Part shown: positions 7,485 through 13,602 of the stretch, one piece after another
How positions within the stretch are numbered: the first letter of the stretch is position 1
Layout of the letters: each line of letters starts with the position of its first letter
DNA from: Cochliopodium minus
Taxonomy: Eukaryota; Discosea; Himatismenida; Cochliopodiidae
Assembly: GCA_024220525.1 (NCBI GenBank)
Contig: JAMYWO010000217.1
Span: 57,040-70,641 of the forward strand
Length of the DNA: 13,602 nt
Direction: 5' to 3'
The notes under the pieces: generated by a model
Database searches by the model: none
Told to the model about the DNA's origin: nothing
Seen by the model: only the letters and a program-made list of their open reading frames with translations
Translations under genes and position numbers: made by a program

Positions 7485-10400
7485 TTAATTCGAAAATCTT
7501 TTTTCATAAAATTCTTCGAGTTCGTTCGACATTCCTGGATGAACTTCGTTGAGCTTGGTGATGAGATACTGGATGTCATTGAGCAATCTGATCTTGGTGT
7601 TTTTGGTAGGCAGCTTGATGGTACTGTAGATGTTCAATAAATATTTGTTGTACGCTTTATAGATGGTCTGGAAAATGAGATCAGTTTCTCCATAAGGAAG
7701 AAATTTGATCAATACCTAAAAAAAAAAAAAAATGAGAAATTGGAGGGATGAGAAATTGTTTTGAAATTTTAAAAATTTATATTAATTTAAAAATGAAAAT
7801 TCATTTTTAATAATAAAAATGGACAAAAAAAAAATGTTATACTTTGTACAATATGGCAGTCTCTTTCACAATCTCTGCAGTGTAAGGGCTGGTCTTCTCG
7901 GGAAAGGCGCCCCATTTAAAAACCAAAGAGTTGATGTTGTCGGTGTTGATACGGACTCTCTCTTTCATAATATCTACGATCTGTTGAAAAATTTTTTCTT
8001 TGTGTTGGCCAAATTCCTATAATGTAAAACAAAAAATTAAAATTAAAAATATTGAAAATTAAAATGAAAATTAAAGTTAAATTAAACAAAAAAAAAAATT
8101 ACCAAAACTACACGTTTCAAATCTTCTAAGAGGAAGGTTAGTTTATTGTTGTCTTGGACAAAGCCCTGAAAATAGGAAATGACATAGGGAAGCAGCACAA
8201 TAAATAGGGAAAGTGACTGTGAAGTAAGAGCGAGGTGTTCTAGCAAAAAAAAAAATTTAAAAACTGTTGCAAATAATCTATTTAATAAAAATTTTGAAAC
8301 TTTAAAATATTTTAAAGTGTTTTTGTAAAATTAAAAAACATTTATTTTTTTTTATTTAGAAAATTTTTTTACTGGCTGAAATATTTTTCAATTTTGAAAA
8401 TTCCATTGCCTTAGTTCCCAAGATGAGATCTTTAGATTTGCTGTTAAACAATTTGAGTAGAGTGACCAATTTTTGCAAAAGTTCCGCAGTGGTGTTTTGG
8501 ATTTCTCCAGCACAGAAGGTGTATTCCGCCACTAATCTGAGCATTGCTAATGTACAATTTATCATTTGAAAGGAGTTCTCTCCTATTTTTATTACCTCCA
8601 CATTTGTAGATGAGCTGTGTGATGCTAAAAATGAATTTTTTTTTTTTATAAAAAAATATAAATTTGAGAATTAAATATGAAATTTTTTTAAAACTTTGTC
8701 GATTAAACAGTAAAAAAATTTTTAAAACAAAGATTGAAAATAGAAAAAAAAATTCTAATAAAAAATAATTGTGTAATAAAAAAACTCAAAAAAAAAATAA
8801 TTTTGTAATAAAATTTTTTTTAAAAAATAAAATTAAATCTGAATAATAAATTTGATATAATTTTACTTTTATCCAACGTGTCTCCCAAAGATTGTTTAGA
8901 AATAATTTTATCAACTATTTCTTGGTATTGAACAGGAACATCCGACTGAACCCAAGGCTAATTTTTTAAAAAAAAGTTTTAATTTTAAAAAATAAATATT
9001 AATTTAGAAAATCTATTTCATTACCTCGTTTTCTAATAAGAAATTCAAAGATTGCCCTTGTTTCTCGTGGAAAGCATTGATGAATTCCTTGGACTGGTTG
9101 GATAGTCCAAAACGTAACGAAAAACAACTTTTTTCGGCCACCTTTTCAGTTTCCTCAATAAATCTTTCGTAAAAAATTTTTTTTTTTATTTTTTATTTAT
9201 ATTTATTTTTAATTTTCATATTTATTTATTTTTATTTTTATTTTTATTTTTATTAATTATATATATAATTTTTATTATTTATTTTTATTTTTATATTTTG
9301 TTATTTTGTTATTTTTTATTTTTTATTTTTATTTTATTTTTATTCATTTCGTTTTTGTTACCTATTGACCCTGTTGGAATAAGTGACAAACTGAGAAATG
9401 GTTATCTTGGTATTATTCAAATTCCTTTTCTGGACGATATTAGTGCAAGAAGAGTGCACCAAATCGCAAATGTGAGACATCAAGTCTTTAGAAAAGTTGG
9501 GAATTTCTTTCAGTTTCAAAACAAGAAAACTTTCTTCGAAATTATTTTTTGTATCATAAATGATATTATTTTGATTATTATTATTAATATTATCATTCAT
9601 ATTATTTTTTTTGTTATCGTTCATATTATTATTTTTGTTGTTAATTTTTATATCATTATTTTTATTTTTGTTGTTTTGAGAGGAGCTGATCATTTTTTCG
9701 TTTTCAGAGATGAAATTGGACACTTCCTCTTTTGCATTATTTTCTTTTAAGAAAAATAATCAAAAATAAAATTAATGAAAAAATGAAAATTTTTTTAAAG
9801 TAGAATAAAAAATGAGTTAAAATCAAAAAAAAAAAAAATTTTTTGTATCATTTTTAATTTTTTTGAAATAAAATTATTTAATAATATTAATTTTTTAAAG
9901 TTGAAATTTGGTTACCAAAGTTGTCTTGAGATATAAGCCGGTTCAAATGGAGATGGAGCTGGTCAGAAACGTGGCTGAGCTTAGAAACTTCCTCCTGAGC
10001 CAACTCGTTGAGCAGAAAGTTGACCTTTTTGGTATTCTTCAAGAAATCCAGAAGTTCCACGAATATTATCTCGAGCAGAGCCAAAAACTTCTCTTGAGGG
10101 CAGTTCATGAGATCATTAACATTATTACTATTATTGTTGTGATTATTATTATTGCTGTTGTTCTCGATTTGTTCGTAGATGATCCTTTCCATGCGGATGG
10201 AAACGATTTTGGTGAGGCGCGATTTGCAGTCGATCAATGCTTGTTCGAGCTTTTTTAGTTTGATTAGACTTATGATTACGCTTCCTATTGAATTGTCAAA
10301 TACATTGAAAAATAAAAAAAATAAAAATAAAAATAAAAATAAAAAAAATCCCAAAATAAAATCAATCTTTAAAATATTACCCAAATTTTTGTTAACTTCA

Positions 10401-12340
10401 AATTTTTCATTAGTTCCTACTTCACAGATGTTAACCACAAATTCGTTCATGATCTCTTTTTCAACCCTGTCTCTTTGTTTGTCAAGCTTTTGCGTCAAAA
10501 AACTAAAATCAATTTTTGTAAATAACATTTTTGTTTGAACAAAAAATTTCGAATAATTTATTTTTATTGCTTGAAAAAAATTTTTTTTTTTTTTTTTTAC
10601 ACTAAACAATCCAAACCTTCTAATTGAGAAAGCTTCACGCGAGCAGACTCGATCATTTGAAACGCAGAGCCATAGCTCTTTACATCAATGAGCTGATCAA
10701 TCAACTTTGTTTCATTATACACACTAGAAAGCTTCTCCATGATCTCAAGTGCTATTTTAGATAAATTGTGAGAAAATATTTTATTTAATAAGAAGCTCTT
10801 TGAATCATTTATAAATCAAAAATTTTTCTAAACAAAATAAAGTAAAATATTTCACTTTCTAAAAAAAAGTTTAAACATTCAGCATCCCCCATCAAATTAT
10901 TTAATTTTCTCATTCAGTTTAAAAAACATTTAGCTTCAAATGCATTTGTAGTTTAAGAGGAAAATTTTGGTAATCACATTTTTTGAAAACATTCATTTTT
11001 GATAAATAAAGATCGTTGTCTCAATTATAAATTCAAAAATTTTTGTACAAAAATTTTTAAGAGAAGTGAAAATATTTTCACCAGAATTTTTCTTTTTTTT
11101 TTTTATACCTTTCATAGAATTATGTTTTCTGCGGTACAATAGCTGAACTTTAAACGAACTTTTTATTTCTTCTTTCATGTTGTTCATGTGTCTTCTTAGT
11201 GACGCTATCTCTCTACATGAATCCATTATTTGGTCGTGCAGTATCCTGATGGTTGTGAGTGCATAGAAAAACGATTCTGAGCGGAGAGAGATCTGCTTTA
11301 TCAGCTCTATTTCCACCATGTCCAAATAAAATGAGAGCTAAAGAAAAATAAAAATAAAAAATAAAAATAAAAATAAAGATAAAATAAAAAAAAATAAAAA
11401 AAATTGAAAATTGAAAAATAAAAATAAAAATAAAAATAAAAATAAAGATAAAATAAAAAAAAATAAAAATAAAAATAATTATTTAAAAGATTTAAAAAAA
11501 ATTAATTAGAAAAATAAATATTCAATATTACTTTTTGTTGGAGCATATCTTGTTTAGTACTATAATTGTTTGTCAAATTTGTGACGGTTTGGTACGTATT
11601 CAAATCTTTGAGTCTGAAATCTGGCGAAAAAAAAATCTTTTTTTTTGTTTATTCTAGAAAAAAAAAAGGGATATCAATTAAACTACTTTTGGAATTTCCA
11701 GTTTCTTTGATGCCACTTCGATATCTAAAAATTGAATTTTAGTAAGATTTTTTTTAAATTACGTGTAAAATTGATTCATTGAATTAATAAATATATTATT
11801 TTGGAGTATAAAAGAATTTGCTTTATAAAGTGATAGTAATGTGAGATCATTTTATTGTGAAAATTTGATTATATATTCTCTTGAGAATATTTTATAAATG
11901 AGTATGAGATCAATGCTATATTTGTATTATCAACATTCCATATCGTTACTTATATAATTTTACCCGAAAAATCAAAATATTCCTCTGGGGCTTTCATATT
12001 GTTGGATTCAATACTCTTGACAAACAATCTATGTGATTCCCTCACCCTATCATAGAAGGGCAAAAAATCTTTGAAATGAATAATTGGGATTCCTTTGATG
12101 GGTGGAACCGTTTCTTGCACATATGTTTCAATCACCATCTAAATTTAAAAAAATAATAATTATTTTAAATAAAACTTAAATAGAGCCCATATCATGTGGT
12201 GATGGCAAGATTTTGTGAAAAATATTAACTTTTGGATCATTCATTATGGAAGTGAGAGAGGTATTGGGGACATATTTAACGAATATTTCCTCTTCATCAA
12301 TATCATCTTCTATATCAATCCTATCAAAATAATTATCCAT
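7485..12340 (-). CDS. VPS54: VPS54-like subunit of the GARP endosome-to-Golgi tethering complex
   Basis: Fifteen phase-consistent exons: 12340-12230, 12138-11964, 11724-11687, 11636-11532, 11337-11109, 10751-10601, 10502-10381, 10284-9916, 9743-9362, 9163-9025, 8957-8867, 8624-8373, 8239-8103, 8016-7843 and 7715-7485. They total 2706 bases (901 residues; animal VPS54 is about 980). GARP tethers endosome-derived vesicles at the trans-Golgi network with VPS51-53. Recognisable blocks are SIMNDPK near the N-terminus; VPPIKGIPIIHFKDF; IFFSPDFRL; LVSLVFG-like SVIISLIKLKKLEQAL; and the conserved core VEIELIKQISLRSESFF (about 147-163). Also seen are EETEKVAEKS to FLLENEPWVQSDVP, and the C-terminal VPS54 domain with LLKLFNSKSKDLILG and SAKHLALTSQSL. 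Two Asn-rich tracts interrupt the middle (exons 8 and 9). The first exon junction is uncertain: reading on from 12230 meets an in-frame TAA at 12178-12176. Exon 4 uses a poor AAAAAG acceptor, chosen because it restores the conserved FFSPDF. Confidence 0.93.
9181..9345. repeat. (ATTTTT)n-rich intron stretch
   Basis: The VPS54 intron 9164-9361 is filled with TTTTTA/TTTA units on the plus strand. This is the opposite strand bias to most introns here, which are A-rich on the plus strand. No coding signal is seen. Confidence 0.75.
10752..11108 (-). other. Longest VPS54 intron
   Basis: 357 bases between exons 5 and 6. The flanking exons join directly into the conserved helix (HNSMK to ALEIMEKLSSV), so no exon is missing here. 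It is somewhat less homopolymeric than other introns but has stops in every frame on both strands. Confidence 0.7.
11361..11469. repeat. Direct repeat of 40 bases inside a VPS54 intron
   Basis: Bases 11361-11400 and 11430-11469 are identical by eye, including the rare G in TAAAGATAAAATA, at an offset of 69 bases. They lie in the intron between exons 5 and 4 of VPS54 (11338-11531), which is otherwise made of AAAAAT units. A simple slippage or unequal-copying duplication is the likely origin. Confidence 0.75.
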
Positions 12341-12455
12341 AATAAGGCAACTATTTAATTATTTTTTTGAATCAATTTTTTTTTATCAATAATTTTATAA
12401 ATAAAATTTTTATTTAAATAAATTTTCTCCACCTTGGAAAAAAAAAAGCAAAACT
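12341..12455. other. Short intergenic gap between aminopeptidase and VPS54
   Basis: 115 bases only, A/T-rich, with a poly-T run on the plus strand. It must contain the aminopeptidase 3' end and the VPS54 promoter, showing how compact the gene spacing is. Confidence 0.55.
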
Positions 12456-13386
12456 TTAGTTATATGCTTCAAAAAAACTCTTGATTTCTTGACCGTCTCT
12501 TTTGATCCATCTCTCGAGAGATAAAGCACTTTCGATAGCTTGGTCCACAGCTCTCTTGTAGCCCTCATGCGACTCGAAGAACTTAATCATCTCATCTATC
12601 TTAGGTCTTTGGGCAAACTTTGGAACTACTGCATCAACAAATCTTCCAAGCATAAAGTTGTAATTCTTTGAGTAATTATCCCAACTAAAAAAAATAAAAT
12701 GAATTAAAAAAAAAATAAAAAAAAATTTATTTATTTAAAAAGTTACTTTTGTTTGAGGAATTCCCAAGAAATTTCCCTTCCAAGAGGATTGTCAGCTACT
12801 GATCTCAAAGCGAAAACTCTGTCTTGAGGTCTAACTTCGTCGGATTCCATGAAGACAATGGTTTTTTTGAGCAAATTCAAACTGTTGGTGAAACCCAAAG
12901 AGTCGAGAATTCTTCATTAAAAAAATGTAAAAATTCAAAAATATAAAAATATCAAATAAAAAATTAAAAAAAAAATTAATCTTAAAAGTAAAAAATAAAA
13001 AATAAAAAATAAAAAATAAAAAATAAAAAATAAAAAATAAAAAATAAAAAATAAATTAAAAAATAAAAATAATGTATTTGAAAATGGTAAATAAAAAATT
13101 TAAAAAATAAAAAATCTAATATTTCTTACCTAACTTTCTCTTCTGACATTTGTGTGGTACGATATATTTGGATCAATTTTTCATGATAAGTTTCATCGTT
13201 GTTTGCAAGAACGATTTTATAAACAACAGATCTAAGGTTGGGATCTATTTTCTCGTAACCTTGGTCAAATCTCTTGGTGGCTTCTTTGATCACTTGTTTG
13301 TTTCCGTTGAGGCCCAAGTTGGAGAGGACAATGGCACGCAAGGAAAGAGACTCTTCTGATTCAGATGGTTGCTTGTCCCAACCCAA
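12456..13386 (-). CDS. M1-family (puromycin-sensitive type) aminopeptidase, C-terminal part, partial
   Basis: Three final exons, 13386-13130, 12911-12747 and 12684-12456, give 216 residues ending in TAA; the 5' part is outside the window. The phases agree (AG|A and AA|T codon joins). They encode the C-terminal helical-repeat (ERAP1_C-like) domain of M1 zinc aminopeptidases. The opening LGWD, the LRAIVLSNLG helix, LRSVVYKIVL, EEKVRILDSLG, the near-diagnostic EVRPQDRV, NPLGREISWEFLKQNWD, FFESH and a final LERWIKRDGQEIKSFF all match NPEPPS/AAP1-type enzymes in order and spacing. The enzyme removes N-terminal residues from peptides, mainly in the cytosol; this domain closes over the active-site chamber. 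The HExxH zinc site must lie upstream, beyond 13602. No signal or membrane segment is visible in this part. Confidence 0.95.
12985..13062. repeat. (AAAAAAT)n microsatellite in an aminopeptidase intron
   Basis: About ten tandem copies of a 7-base AAAAAAT unit inside the intron 12912-13129. The same unit occurs at the left edge of the window, again in an intron. Confidence 0.9.
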
Positions 13387-13602
13387 CTAAAATTTCATAA
13401 TTAAAATTGAATTAAAAATAAAATGATCAAGAAATCAAATTTAAAAATTATTTTTTTATTTATAAAATACTTTTTTTTTTGAATAATTGTTAACAAAAAA
13501 ATAGAAATAAAGAAATATAAAATAAAAATAAAAATAAATAAAAATAAATAAAAAAAAATGAAAAATACAAATTTAAAAATAAATAAATATAAATAAATAA
13601 AA
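13387..13602 (-). other. Intron (partial) of the aminopeptidase gene
   Basis: The acceptor TTTTAG lies directly before the exon starting at 13386. The rest is A/T only, with AAATAAAAAT-type short repeats toward the right edge. I see no exon on either strand up to the window end, so the intron is at least 216 bases. Confidence 0.7.

Noticed and set aside
9298-9750. 150-codon plus-strand frame rich in Ile/Phe, looking like a membrane protein
   Set aside because: It is the antisense of the Asn-rich VPS54 exon 9 (AAT read backwards gives ATT = Ile) plus an intron; the minus strand carries the conserved protein.
12176-12340. Reassigned TAA codon (alternative genetic code)
   Set aside because: TAA and TGA both serve as natural stops at conserved protein ends (VPS54, aminopeptidase, EEP, RasGAP), so a splice explanation is preferred.
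1-13602. tRNA, rRNA or other structured RNA genes
   Set aside because: No GC-rich stem-forming island or tRNA A/B box pair was seen; the GC-richer islands are accounted for by exons, apart from the small fragment at 3411-3497.

Overview
This is a very AT-rich, intron-rich eukaryotic window. I find six gene models, all on the minus strand, so transcription runs from high to low coordinates. Coding exons stand out as islands of higher GC. Introns are mostly homopolymeric A/T runs with GTAAAW-type donors and TTTAG-type acceptors. Stops used are TAA and TGA, which points to the standard code. Long Asn-rich tracts, A/T-only introns and many short introns suggest a free-living or anaerobic protist (Dictyostelium-like or Anaeramoeba-like). 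The source cannot be fixed from sequence alone, and an AT-rich anaerobic fungus is not excluded.

Layout from right to left, which is 5' to 3' for the genes. (1) 12456-13386: the 3' three exons of an M1-family, puromycin-sensitive-type aminopeptidase; its 5' part lies beyond the window. (2) 7485-12340: an essentially complete gene for VPS54, the GARP tethering-complex subunit, which I reconstruct as 15 exons with consistent splice phases (about 901 aa). (3) 4713-7169: a seven-exon RasGAP-domain protein (521 aa) with an unusual N-terminus carrying a duplicated GLF-x-x-[LI]-TE motif. (4) 3655-4478: a two-exon endonuclease/exonuclease/phosphatase (EEP) fold hydrolase (239 aa) that looks most like the bacterial ElsH/COG3568 type. 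(5) 1322-3318: a six-exon U-box protein (552 aa) with a coiled coil, a probable C2 domain and a long acidic tail. (6) 86-1254: three phase-linked exons of an unrecognised protein that runs off the left edge. No start codon for it is visible, so it may be the continuation of gene 5.

The genes are separated by only about 70-340 bases. They share no obvious pathway, although VPS54 (endosome-to-Golgi tethering), RasGAP (small-GTPase control) and the C2/U-box protein (possibly membrane-directed ubiquitylation) all fit eukaryotic membrane and signalling biology. I see no operon, CRISPR array, tRNA, rRNA or intact mobile element. The most unusual points are the U-box plus C2 architecture, the motif duplication in the RasGAP N-terminus, the bacterial flavour of the EEP gene, a coding-like fragment on the opposite strand between two genes, and the unresolved exon junction near 1255-1325.
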